Origin: Owenia fusiformis | Lineage: Eukaryota; Annelida; Polychaeta; Sabellida; Oweniidae | NCBI GenBank assembly: GCA_903813345.2 | Contig: CAIIXF020000010.1 | Span: 6,873,169-6,937,168, forward strand | Length of the DNA: 64,000 nucleotides | Direction: 5' to 3' | Shown here: positions 25,804 to 53,200 of the stretch, piece by piece | Layout of the letters: each line of letters begins with the position of its first letter | How positions within the stretch are numbered: the stretch's first letter is position 1 | Position numbers and translations under genes: made by a program | Notes under the pieces: generated by a model | Database searches by the model: none | Seen by the model: only the letters and a program-made list of their open reading frames with translations | What the model was told of the DNA's origin: nothing

Positions 25804-28800
25804 CTACTCAGGTCCCCCTCTCTGAAATAAAATACATAAGGATTAAATAAATGTTTTGATTTTTACTATACTGACTCATGAGTCAACACTAGAGGTGTGA
25901 ATTATTAATCGATCATCGATTAATTGGTTGACACATGTATGATCAAATAAGATTCTTAATACTCAATTAACTGATTCTCAAAAAGCTAATCTTCAATAGC
26001 CCATCGTGAGTAAGCTTACGTGACGCCACTGACTGATTGAGACCTGACTTGTCAGGTTGACGTGCCAGGCTTAAAACTCAAACTGCCAAACAAACTAATT
26101 ACCCGATGCTTATCTTTGTTGTTTTTTGTGTTTTACTGATAAATATTATTGGTTTATTCAATAGAGGTATGCAATCAAATCCTAGGTGAATGTTGGTGTA
26201 TTTGAATGTAATTGTCCTGATTTTATTTAGTTTAGAAATGGTCAAGAAATGATCTCCCATGGTCACATTTACCGGGGGGAGGCCTACTTGAAACCAAAAG
26301 CCACCCACTTGGCACAATGCACTTAATCTTCTGATTTGAAAAATGAGTGAAGTAAGCAGCCACCTGGAGATAGCATGGGTGTAGCTGGTGCCAATTTTTT
26401 TAAGACTTGAAAAATTGCACCAAGTTGAAATTTTTGGGGAGAACACTGCAATCATTTTTGTTAGAATCGATTAATCGATGATTGACCGATTAAAACATTT
26501 TGTTGATCGATTAAGTGATTTCCCATCAGTGCACACCTCTAGTCAACACTAGGCTTTAAATGCACAGAGACATAATGAGGATTTACTAAGGCAGCAACGT
26601 TAAGCTACAGCAATTTTGTAGAAATAGAATATATACTGACAAAGGTGCCTTACATGCTACATGCTGTATTCCTCTTATTATTCCACAAGTTAAAATAACT
26701 CCCTGCTTAGTGAATCTAGCAAGGATCATAAATATAGTCGATTATAATATGATGGGATTTCTCACATTGGGTAATATTTCTAATTTGATTTTACCCTTGT
26801 AAAACTGCATCATTTGTCCAAAATTATTATTTGTTCACTGTCAACTTACATGGCCATAGGTTTATTTTGTTAAATAAATTAATATGGTTTTTAGGGGTTG
26901 AGTTAATTCAGTATTTTTCTTTTGTTGACATTCAGTGCATTGGTTTGCAAATTCACTTACATTTATATATTCTATTTCTATATCGTCTATCAGTTTCCGC
27001 CTATACTTCATGGGGAGATCTTTGTCTTCTATGGCAACCCCAGGAGACATCTTGCTAGGTTTCACTTCTGGGGCACTTGATGCTTCATTGACAGGGGGAA
27101 AAGGCAACTGAGTTCCTGAATACAAAACAATAGAAGATAAAGTAAAAAAGAAGCTAACATTCAATATGTGTCATGATTTAGGGACAGAAAATATTGGCAT
27201 TTCAAAAGTAACGGTTTTGAAATGCCAATATTTGCTGTCCCTATATTGTGACACTGTTGTTTCCATCCTAGAATATTTTTCAGAATGGATACATATACAG
27301 TATTTAAGATCAATTCAATTCTGTTCAAAATAGCTATAAGACAGTTATTTCACCCAGTATGTTGTCAATAGATGGCCTAATAGACAGTCCAGTATATGTA
27401 ATCAAAGTTTAGAATTCATGATGGGTTATGTTTGGATAACCTCTATTATAAGCTGCTGCTGATTTAAAGAATGTCATATATGAGTATGACAATTACTGTC
27501 TCATCTATTTACATATAATTTCAATTAAATATTCTGTGTTCGAATTGCTACATCCAGACTAGTTTGAAAAAAGGAATAAACATAAATGTTACTAAGTCAC
27601 CCTAAAGGTTTAGAAGAAATACTTTGCTTGAGAATAATTTCACAATTTATTTTAACAGATAATGCCCCCCTCTCACCCAATACTTACCTAGTGTTTCCAC
27701 AGCATGTTTGGGAAATCTGATCAGTGGTATATGAGGTTTTACAACCTAAAAATAAACAATATATTGAAAGTCAACCTCCTCAAATTTTTGATAATCATCT
27801 TGGATAAACTGGAATAGACACTACTATACATGGATGCAAGTTGAAAGACAGATCTTGTCAATGATTAAGCTGATTATAATATGTCCAGATACAAATTGGT
27901 TGAACCACAAATCAGTTATCAATCCTCCCCCAATCAATACAAAAATTAACATAGTAAAATAACATGTTATTTTTATGCAGATCCAATATCCCAGATGCGA
28001 GTAGAAATAATCTTAATTTACGTCATTAAAAACTAAAAATTCAGTCAAACTAATGCCATATTTGGAATCTACATGTAAAATTACATTTAGAAATGTGGTT
28101 TTGAAAAGAGTTTATCAACTTTGAAAATTTAATTTTCTTTGAAAATGTGACTTCTAGGTCGGGGAGATTCCCCATAGACCCCATGTTGTAAAACCACAAA
28201 AAGTGAAATATCTTTTCTTGTGTTGGGCAGATTGTATTTTCTTTTACTGGACATATTTTAATTTTTATAACTATCAGATGCATAAGGGTAATATGAAAAG
28301 TGAACCACTAAAACTGATGCATATTCAAGTTTAAGGGAATTTTGTAATACCCCGCCATGTTAATTCCCCCGAATCAGCCACCTGGTGGCGAAACTGGTAA
28401 CTACCTACTCGCATCTGAGTAATTAAAACAGCAGAAAATATTTGACTATGCAAATTAAAACTTTCGAGGTACCGACATTTTGTTACCGAAATAAACCGTT
28501 CAGTAACCAGCATAATCGAGCAGATCATCAGTGAGTCAGTAAAATGCAATCGTCACATTCAAATTCAATGACAAATAAATATTGTAAAATTTGGGATTTT
28601 ATTTGTTAGTACATTTAAAATTGAGACACGTAGCTAACAGTAACATTATCTAAGCCATCATTTATTAGTCGATATCTAATAGACTGAATCTTGAAAATTC
28701 AGTCTACATATCATCATGTTCCTCGTGTGGGGAAAACAGGAAATTTTCTGCACAAAATTATCAATTCTAGAAAGCTCAACTTCCCAAAAATCAACATAGT

Positions 28801-31732
28801 AACAGTTCAATTAAGTAGTAAGGTACAATTAAATGCTACAAAAAGTAACATAGCATATTGTCAAATGGAAATAAAGCTAGGAGAAGTAACAAATATGCAA
28901 ATTAATTTACCCAATCTGCCATTTTGAATGGCACTTCCTATGTAAACAAATATAATCCAATCCAAGATTTCAACATATGGAGGCTATAGTCTGAATATTT
29001 TCATTCCAAATTTCAAAAAAAGTTCAGGCTTATCCCGTACCAGGCGTGATAAGTTCAGGCTAGAGGATATAGTCTACATTATTTATATTTAAATTGTTAA
29101 CTGAGAATATTTTGATAGTGTGTAAACAAGAAAATGCAGCAAACTCCTCGAGTCGAGGTCTCCAAGTCAAAAAAATTCCTGACCCTATCATATATCTGTT
29201 GATTATCCTGTTTATAACTGATTCAAGAGCGTGGCACTGAACGAACCTATATGCCTATTTGTTATTTGTTTAGTTGTTGGTTGGGTAACATGTTTATGAC
29301 GTCACAAATGATGCGAAGAATCTTTAAACCAATCAGTGAAGTCTATATTAATTGTTTGTTTAGTTGTTGATGTGGCAATACGTGTCTGACGTCACAGGTG
29401 ATTGCATCATATTCCAGTAACGCCATTTTACGACATTGCATAATTTTAGCTGATTTTGGCTTCATTTCACTTTATTTGAAAGACTTTTAAAAATATAATA
29501 ATGAGTCAGTATTTTTTCTTATAAATATTAATAATTGAATTTGAGGTCAAAGTCCGAAAATTTGATCAACTGATTGAAATCACATTTTAAAGAGGTGAAG
29601 AAGTGAATAATTACAGGAGCAAGCGTGATCAATGGTTCGAGGTCTCCCGCAAAGTAGTCGCTACGCTCCTACTTTGCGCTGCCTTCGGCAGAGGCCAAAA
29701 TGCCCTAATACGTCACTTCCGCTGAATAGAAAAAAGTAGTATTCAAAAATTAATGTAGTCCCAACACAATTGTGATCATGACGAGTCAGTAAGCTAGTAT
29801 GTAGGCGCAGTTGTAATCTTTTTGCAATGACAACATGCCATTTCTTCTGAAAATGCGTTTATTTGGGTTATCTGAAGGAAAATTTCGAGTCAAGTGGCGT
29901 ATTAATTTTGCCTTCATTTTTGTGAATTTCAATTTGTGTCTGCAGAGAGAGGGGGTAGTGTCACAATTGACCAATTATTTCAAAAAGTAGATGATTGGCC
30001 CCTATTGAGTTTAGTGTCAAGATGTAGCTTAGACATAGCTTTAGAACCTCAGATAGGCCAGTGAGGCCACATAAATCCATAACTCGAGATAAAAAGTCAG
30101 GCGTTTGACCTTTTGCCCATTGACTAGTATGGTGACGTGAATTAGGGCAGTTTTGCCTATTAGTCACATGTGAAAGTGACCAAAATTTTTAAAAACTACT
30201 CAGAATCGCCCAGAATTGAAGTTTATTAGTGTGAAACATATTTTGGACGGAGGCAAAAAGGGGAATTTTCATGAACAAATTTAATGTTTTTGCTGAATCA
30301 GCAGTTTTCGCTTTTTACCCCCAAAATCACTGATTTTGACGATATTTGGCTACAATTTTGTCCTTAGTGACCCCCAAATGTCATTTGTTGTCGTAAATGG
30401 GGAAGCCAACGAGTTGCTATTCATAATAAAGATTGAATTTTCCATCTTATGGTTTCCAGTATAGAAAGAAGGTACATATCGGGGGTGCAGTCAGAAATTG
30501 GTGAGTTAGGTGTCAATTTTTGATGTATTTGTTCACTCTGAATGACTACATTCGAGCTAAAAAATATCTCAAAAGTCCCAATTCTCTAGGCCAGAGTCAA
30601 AACTGATCAAATTTGTCATCATTTTTCAAATCAGGAGGTTGTTGAATGGAATAAAGTATGAAAAAGTGATGATTTCAGTAAGATTTTGCCAAAAAGTGGG
30701 CCAAATTTGTCCAATTTTCTGGTTCACGGTTCAGTGATTTTGGCTAAAAATCGCAATATGCAATAAAATACTCAATTTCTTGACACGATAATGAAAAATG
30801 TCACCATCAGGCAGTGGATTTCATGATGTGAATGAAAAACTAGTCAAATTTAAAGGAAAACCATTGGGTTCTTGGAAAAATGACCCCAGGGGTAATGAAG
30901 TAGCCATATTTTTCATAATTGCTGTCAGAATATTCTTAAACTGCACAAAACTACTTGAAAAACTCTAGTAAATTGGAAAAACGCAATTTAAAGCCAGAAA
31001 TCATCCAACCATGTGGCTATTAGGCCAAAATGCCCTATTACGTCACTTCCGCTGAATAGAAAAAAGTAGTATTCAAAAATAAATGTAGTCCCAACACAAT
31101 TGTGATCATGACGAGTCAGTAAGCTAGTATGTAGGCGCAGTTGTAATCTTTTTGCAATGACAACATGCCATTTCTTCTGAAAATGCGTTTATTTGGGTTA
31201 TCTGAAGGAAAATTTCGAGTCAAGTGGCGTATTAATTTTGCCTTCATTTTTGTGAATTTCAATTTGTGTCTGCAGAGAGAGGGGGTAGTGTCACAATTGA
31301 CCAATTATTTCAAAAAGTAGATGATTGGCCCCTATTGAGTTTAGTGTCAAGATGTAGCTTAGACATAGCTTTAGAACCTCAGATAGGCCAGTGAGGCCAC
31401 ATAAATCCATAACTCGAGATAAAAAGTCAGGCGTTTGACCTTTTGCCCATTGACTAGTATGGTGACGTGAATTAGGGCAGTTTTGCCAGAGGAGACCTCG
31501 AAAAAATGTAATTGGTTTCAAGGTTACTTCCGGGTATATATGTTGTAAATTTTTTGTAAGTTTAGATCCAAATATTACATGAAATTAAACTTTGACTTGC
31601 ATTCCTATTGCTTTATATTGTTTGGAAGATATCGGTTCACTAAGAAAACACGCGTTTTATAGCTAAAACGGTATCATTAAGACACAAAACAGTAAAATAT
31701 ACCTGAATAATTCTCGCAGCACCAGCTGACAT
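25804..31732 (-). CDS. MRPS36: KGD4/MRPS36, adaptor subunit of 2-oxoglutarate dehydrogenase, four exons
   Basis: A small mitochondrial protein, first named ribosomal protein S36 and now known as the adaptor (KGD4) that holds E3 on the E1-E2 core of the 2-oxoglutarate dehydrogenase complex. Exons (minus): 31732-31703, 27745-27688, 27115-26961, 25821-25804, giving 86 aa (human about 103). The phases 0,1,0 match, with GTAAGT donors after exons 2 and 3. The N-terminal motif VVKPHIPLIRFP matches the family's VVKPHTPLIRFP. The C-terminal motif LPMKYRRKL followed by RGGPE and stop matches human LPQKYRRKL and RGGPE. The last exon codes for only those five residues. Exon 1 faces KATNAL2 across a short shared promoter. 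Introns 1 and 3 hold transposon remnants. Confidence 0.92.
25890..26541. mobile_element. Non-autonomous hAT-like element in KGD4 intron 3
   Basis: It begins TAGAGGTGTGAATTATTAAT and ends GTGCACACCTCTA. The same 8 bp, GTCAACAC, flanks it at 25882-25889 and 26542-26549. The terminal sequence and 8-bp target duplication are the hAT superfamily signature. Subterminal ATCGATTAAT words are also inverted. The 652-bp interior has no transposase; the 118-codon minus-strand ORF in it resembles nothing I know. Confidence 0.88.
27992..28417. mobile_element. MITE copy B (CAGATGCGAGTAG ends) in KGD4 intron 1
   Basis: CAGATGCGAGTAG at 27992-28004 and its exact reverse complement at 28405-28417 form 13-bp inverted ends. 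The body matches copy A at 977-1516 without that copy's nested insertion. No target duplication is obvious. Confidence 0.85.
29245..29410. repeat. Diverged tandem duplication with two TGACGTCA sites
   Basis: Two related segments of about 90 bp share TTGTTTAGTTGTTG followed by TGACGTCA, at 29297-29304 and 29387-29394. TGACGTCA is the full palindromic CRE recognised by CREB/ATF factors. It lies inside KGD4 intron 1, about 2.3 kb from the shared promoter. Function is not shown. Confidence 0.6.
29692..30157. repeat. Direct repeat, copy 1 (466 bp)
   Basis: Nearly identical to 31022-31487 at a constant offset of 1,330 bp. I noticed only a couple of differences (CCCTAATACG against CCCTATTACG near the start, and AATTAATG against AAATAAATG). 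The small ORFs inside are shared by both copies only because the DNA is duplicated. Confidence 0.9.
31022..31487. repeat. Direct repeat, copy 2 (466 bp)
   Basis: Second copy of 29692-30157. It ends four bases before the right inverted end of the enclosing element. The high identity implies a recent duplication. Confidence 0.9.
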
Positions 31733-31816
31733 CTTGGATTTTGCGCCTCCCGGAAGAAGAGCTCCAAGAGTGTTGCATCGTGGGATAGATTCTCCATAGT
31801 CGCGGCCAAACAAATT
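31733..31816. promoter_or_regulatory. Short bidirectional promoter between KGD4 and KATNAL2
   Basis: Only 84 bp separate the two start codons, which face away from each other. The interval contains CCGGAAG at 31750-31756, an ETS-type core, and is GC-richer than its surroundings. No TATA box is visible. A further ACTTCCGGG lies at 31526-31534 in KGD4 intron 1. ETS sites are common in TATA-less bidirectional promoters of mitochondrial genes. The 5' UTRs must be very short or overlap. Confidence 0.75.
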
Positions 31817-47885
<16,069 letters not shown>

Positions 47886-50217
47886 AGAGTCAGAATCTGT
47901 AAATGATTCAAAATTTATGTATCAAGATACATCTGTGTATTAAGTTGTATCTGTGTGAACTGGTTCCATGAAAAGGATGAGTCAATGGGAAAGATCAAGG
48001 ATCGGTGTGAAAGATCTGGGATCAGTTTGAAGGATCAAGGATCTATATTAAAGATGGGGATGGATCTAGGACTTACATGAAGGATCGAGCTATTGTGTAA
48101 AGGATTAATTGTAAAGTATAAAGGATTAGAACCAGATCAAGTATTCAGATCAATTAGAGATCCAGGATTCAGATCCAATATAAATATGAAGGATCAAAAA
48201 GAGATGTTTCAAACAATATTTATTACAGTTTGATGCCAAAGACATAAAAAAGTTGATGTAAGATCTCATCGGGGCAGGTCCCTTGAACAAAAAAACAAAC
48301 AAAAATCCGTCCATGTTTGTATTATTCCATGCTTCTATATTTCCATATTCCGTCCATTTGTACTCTATTTATTTATGATGTGAATTTCAAAAGAATAGAC
48401 CACTATATTTTGTATTTGTTGGGCACTACTTATGCATTTACAGCATGGCACTCATTTGATATGGGTGATTTTACGAATAAGATGTATTTAGGATTTTCTT
48501 TGAATTGTGAGTCAGATTGTTTACAAAATTCACCGTAAATGTATATTTTTGAATTATACAGTAAAATTTGTATAATTGGAACACCTCGGGTACCTAAAAA
48601 AGTCTTCTACTTACTGAGGTTCATTATCGTTATTGAGAAATGACAAAATAAAGGTGTTCCCATGTACATGTTTTACTGTACTTTTATGACTTCAGGTTCT
48701 TCAAAAGATGTCACTGTTTTTCTATAACAACCCTTTTCATACATATTTCTAACTTTATAATGGTTTCTAGTATCTCTCTGCTCTATATGGTCATGCAGTG
48801 TATTAGTTCTCTCAGAAACAACAACATTGCTACAAGAATATGATATTTCATAGTTTTGCCTCAATCCAATTAATCCTGCTAATTTAGGGGAGAATTGGCC
48901 TCCCAAAAGTAGTCTTTTGAAAAGTATAAGATTTTAAGTTGAAATGGACAAAATTTTAGAAAACAAATTCTGGGGGAAATTATTTTTCGCAAATCTGAAT
49001 TTTTACCCAATATTCTCTCCCAAACAATATATAAGAAAGAGGCAGTGAAGTAAAAGAGACTAGACTAGATGCAAATAAGCGAGAGCAGAATGGCACGCAA
49101 GTTTTCAATTTTCTTTGCATTTTACAATAGCACTTCACCTAAACACTGTACTTCCTCTCAATATTGAACAGATGTTTGTTCCACCAATGGCATATTTTGA
49201 GTTAATACATGCATAACACAATTCAGACTGGAAGCTGGAATTCCAAAAGTCGGTTGTGAAATTATTTTAAGATGTGAGGTCAATATATATTACACATTAT
49301 ATCCAGTGTTCTATTCAGGTATGATGAATAAAATACAGATATTCAATAATATTTTGTCTTTTGTCATTCTTTATACTTGTTTTAAATATTGAAAATTAAA
49401 TAAGGTTGGCTCAAATCTTTTAATTGATATGTATTTGAACACTTGAATTGAAAAACCTTACAATTCGAGCAATGTTAAGTGTTTTTTTGCTACAAGTGAT
49501 GGAAGAACTCTTCGTTTCGTTTTGAGGTCAAAATCCATGTTACTAAGTGACTGAACTAAAATAGAGATATATCTAAGCTAATTGAAAGAGACTTACAAAT
49601 CTCAAGATAAGACACAGATTTTCTATTTTTAATTTGATTGGCTCCATATATATGTGAGTGTACATTATTTGAAAAAGAGTTCTTATATCAATCAATCAAT
49701 GTAACCTAAAAAGGTTTTGTACTGAAGTATTTCATACCAGATTTTCAGTGAGCGTTTCCTTTACATTCCTCCTCTATCAGAGAAATAACAATAAAGATCA
49801 ATTGCTTCAATCCAAAGTGACTCAATTATATTCATATTTCCTAGCTACGAGTAGCAATTAATCTTTGTAATATCATAAAAATAACATAAATGTACCTTAC
49901 TTTACCTCTGAAGTTTAGAGTAAATAATCTTAGAAATTACCCTTCTTTGATATTCAATATTAATTCTTGTACCTAAAACAAAGCCCATTTATAAAAGGAT
50001 TCATTCGTCACATATGTTTATATGTCCGTTTCATAATTTGATACGTGATATATCACCCTGCATCGTTTTGGGTTTGAAGACCATTTTTGAGGGATATTGT
50101 GAATAATTTGGAAGGGAAAGTTGCTTAGATATGTAATGTGGACATAAAAATATGTTCAATAATAATGATGTAGATTTTGACATCAAAGAACCGAAGCATG
50201 AGGTTGTAAAGTGATGC
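47886..50217. other. KATNAL2 3' flank and intergenic region
   Basis: The first few hundred bases hold repeated GGATC-AGGATC words and are probably 3' UTR. Candidate AATAAA signals occur near 48650 and 49327, but I cannot tell which is used. A transposon remnant lies at 48559-48678. No other gene is seen. Confidence 0.45.
48559..48678. mobile_element. 120-bp CAGTAAAA-ended MITE with TA duplication
   Basis: It begins CAGTAAAATTTGTATAATTG and ends GTACATGTTTTACTG, flanked by TA at 48557-48558 and 48679-48680. A GGAACACC word near the left end and its reverse complement GGTGTTCC near the right extend the inverted repeat. It is the cleanest short member of the family in this window. Confidence 0.78.
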
Positions 50218-53200
50218 ATGGTTTACAAAATGGTTTCTCTAATTTCGTGTGTCATTGTGGTTTTGTGGCTGAATTTCTGTTACTATGGTAAGTGATTTTT
50301 TATTTTTTTGATTGATACAAAAGTAAGATTCATAAAAAAAGCTATTACACGTCGCACGAAACTGGGGACAATTAGGGTAACATTATGGCGTCAAAATACC
50401 AAAACAAAACAATGAGCAGTTTAGGGCGCAAACAGCATTATAACGTCAAAAACGACGAGCGTCACATTTTTGTCAAGTTTAGTCAACCTCAAAATAAAAT
50501 CCTTTATCCTTATCTAAACACGATAAAATTCCCAGGGTAGCAAGATCTCGAGGACAATATTTCTAAAATGATTTTGAATTTTGAAAAACGGTCGGGAAAT
50601 CCACTTGGGGCGTTAGTGAAAATTGATGTGTATGGAATTTGTGGTAAAAAAACGATGCGTCACATTTTTTTCAAGTCTCGAAAACCAGCCTCTATTTTAA
50701 TATTATTTGCAAAATAAACAATCCGGTTATTGTTTTGTAAATTTTGCCGTGACAATATTGTGCAGTTAATTTTTCATTCAAATCAAACCTAAATAAGAAG
50801 GTCAAATTAAGGTAAACTTATCGCTTGTCCCCTTCGGATGAAAAACCTTACATAATTTTGAAAATTGTAGCAAGCGTCCAAATAAGAAAATTTGAATTGT
50901 AGCCGCTACGCAATTATGACGTCATAAATGAACATGGTCAATTGAACAAAATGTGAAAATTTCATTGGATTCTGATTATTATTGCAAAAGTTATCCTAAT
51001 TTCAACAAACCGGTTAAAGTCCCCGTCTAAAGTTTCAAAATATTTTCTTATCATTCATTTACTATTTGTCAGGACTTAAAAAGTGATTTTAGAGATTTTT
51101 GAAAAAAAATTATTGAAATTTCTTAATCATCAAATATTTCTTAATGCATTTCAAAAAGCTTATTTTTTTAACACCAATGCAAAGATTGAACAAAGGACAC
51201 ACTATTTCAATAATAAAATGCCATATTTAATGGGCCACTTCAATGTTTTAGCATATCAAAAATATTTTGAAACATTAGTGATGTCACTAAGGTAACAAAA
51301 ACTTTTTGAAAAAAATTGAAATTTTTTTTTCGATTTCAATCTTTTCTAAATATGCTAGACTTTCATAAAAAACCAATGTTGATTGTCTAACCAGGTTAAA
51401 AGGAAGAATAAATTATGTTTTAGATATCATTGTACCATTGGTTTCTATGCGAACTAAAATTTTGTATTACATTTTTCTCAGAACCATTTTCATGCACTTA
51501 TAAGTTCATTTCTCGCTTATTTATGAACCGATTTTCTTAATTTTTTCGGCAAAAAACATGGGAGGATGACTGCTATGCATTGGTATGAATTGTGGCTAAT
51601 TAAAAGATATGAGTGACCTCTAAAAGTTGGTTTTAAATAAATTCACAAATTTTGGAACAAAAAGTCTATCAAAAAACACTTTTTGAAATTTAAAAAAAAA
51701 GTTTCACATATCACACTTTGATAACATTGGGTAAGACTACAATATAAGCCAAAGTGGTTTAAACTTTATACGGGGCCTTTAAGGGAAAAGTGTTACGTCT
51801 TACAACGTATTTTTCGATGTTGGGGTAGTTTTAACTTTAAAAAAATGGTAGATCACATCGAAATTTTCGAGCAAAAATAGTATCACTGAAACGCGCATAA
51901 AATAAGCTTCAAAATGATATATGAAACACATACTTAGGTTTTTTACTTAGGCGGGTATTAACGTTTAAAGGTGACATTAGGCCGTATTTCTCTAATTGTC
52001 CCCAGGTCCGTGCACGTCATATATATGTTTAATTTAAATGTTTAATTTAAACCATTTAATGGTGTAAAATATATTCTGTTTTGGTGCTTTAGCCATTCGA
52101 ATTTGTGAATAGAAAAAAAATAATTCTTGAGATTTAACTTTTTTAATATGAATTTTGTTAATATTCCATGTAATAATCATGCACAATCTTGCGCTCATAT
52201 TTCATCATCAAATTACGTGTAAATGTGTCCGGTTCTTTTTCAATCAAACTAAATTGTTTCAGAATGTTGCAGTATACTCGATGTGATCGTTCCTTCTTTC
52301 TCCCCTGCCTCGCCATACGGAGGGATATACAAATACGCAAATATCAGCAAAGGCCGGCCATACTACACCAGAACCGACCAGCTGCTCCACCTTTACTGGA
52401 CCGGGAACAGTAAGCAAATCTTTCCTTGTTATTTTTTTGTTGCTAACAACTAACGTAAAGTCAATAAAAAACACAGATGATATCTTTCTAGGCCGACCTA
52501 GTTTAAAATACACACACTAATATATTTAAAAGAGTGACATCAGACAAAACTTGTTTTATACCATCCAGGACAACACTGGATGATTGGGTCAAACTTCACA
52601 TTACACTTAGGATGGATACTATCGCAAGACAATGCTGTTACTCCTGAACTCGTGAATCAAACTAGCTGGAAATATTGGGGAGGTGGCATTTGGAACGCTG
52701 CTCCAAACATCTCAGTAGTGTGTGGTATGATGTCTCCTTTGTCTTTTATATTGTCACATATCTCTGGACTCCCTCCCCATCTTCATATCATTTCAGGTCA
52801 TGCATGTAGGGGGTCACAAGGTCTTAAAGAAAGAATAAACTTTTTGAGTGTTGTAAAGATTGTTCAATAATAACAGTAACAAGAACTAGCAATCTAGGGC
52901 GTAACCAATTATACGGGAATTGTTGCGTTTTAAACCAGCGACAACTTTCCTTGGCATGATTAACACGTTAACATGCATGTACATTGTACACATTATCATT
53001 GCTTGTATGTTGACACATTCCTCGATCATTCAATGTACATCATTAGAATAGATCGATTGATTGATTAATTGATTGTTTAACTGAATAATTGCTTGGTTGA
53101 TTAGTTAATCGATATTATATCATTTCTGTGACATTCTTATACTACAGCTGAGACTTGTACCAACATGAACATAAATGCAAGATCAAATTGCGGAGAATTG

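Larger units (their letters stand above)
29636..31502. mobile_element. 1.87-kb element with TTCGAGGTCTCC ends in KGD4 intron 1
   Basis: TTCGAGGTCTCC at 29636-29647 is exactly inverted at 31491-31502. Inside, a 466-bp segment occurs twice in direct orientation (29692-30157 and 31022-31487). A perfect 9-bp hairpin (GCAAAGTAG ... CTACTTTGC, 29650-29678) sits beside the left end. No target duplication and no transposase were seen, so the assignment as one transposon is inference. Confidence 0.6.

Noticed and set aside
26099-26455. 118-codon minus-strand ORF inside the hAT-like element
   Set aside because: No transposase motif, and the element is far shorter than an autonomous hAT. Treated as chance.
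29786-31304. Duplicate 62-codon ORFs opening MVNCDTTPS (29786-29974 and 31116-31304)
   Set aside because: They are identical only because the DNA is duplicated; no domain, splice context or coding bias was seen.
29692-31487. The two 466-bp direct repeats as LTRs of a retrotransposon
   Set aside because: They lack TG...CA ends, a primer-binding site and a polypurine tract, have no ORF between them, and lie inside short inverted ends.
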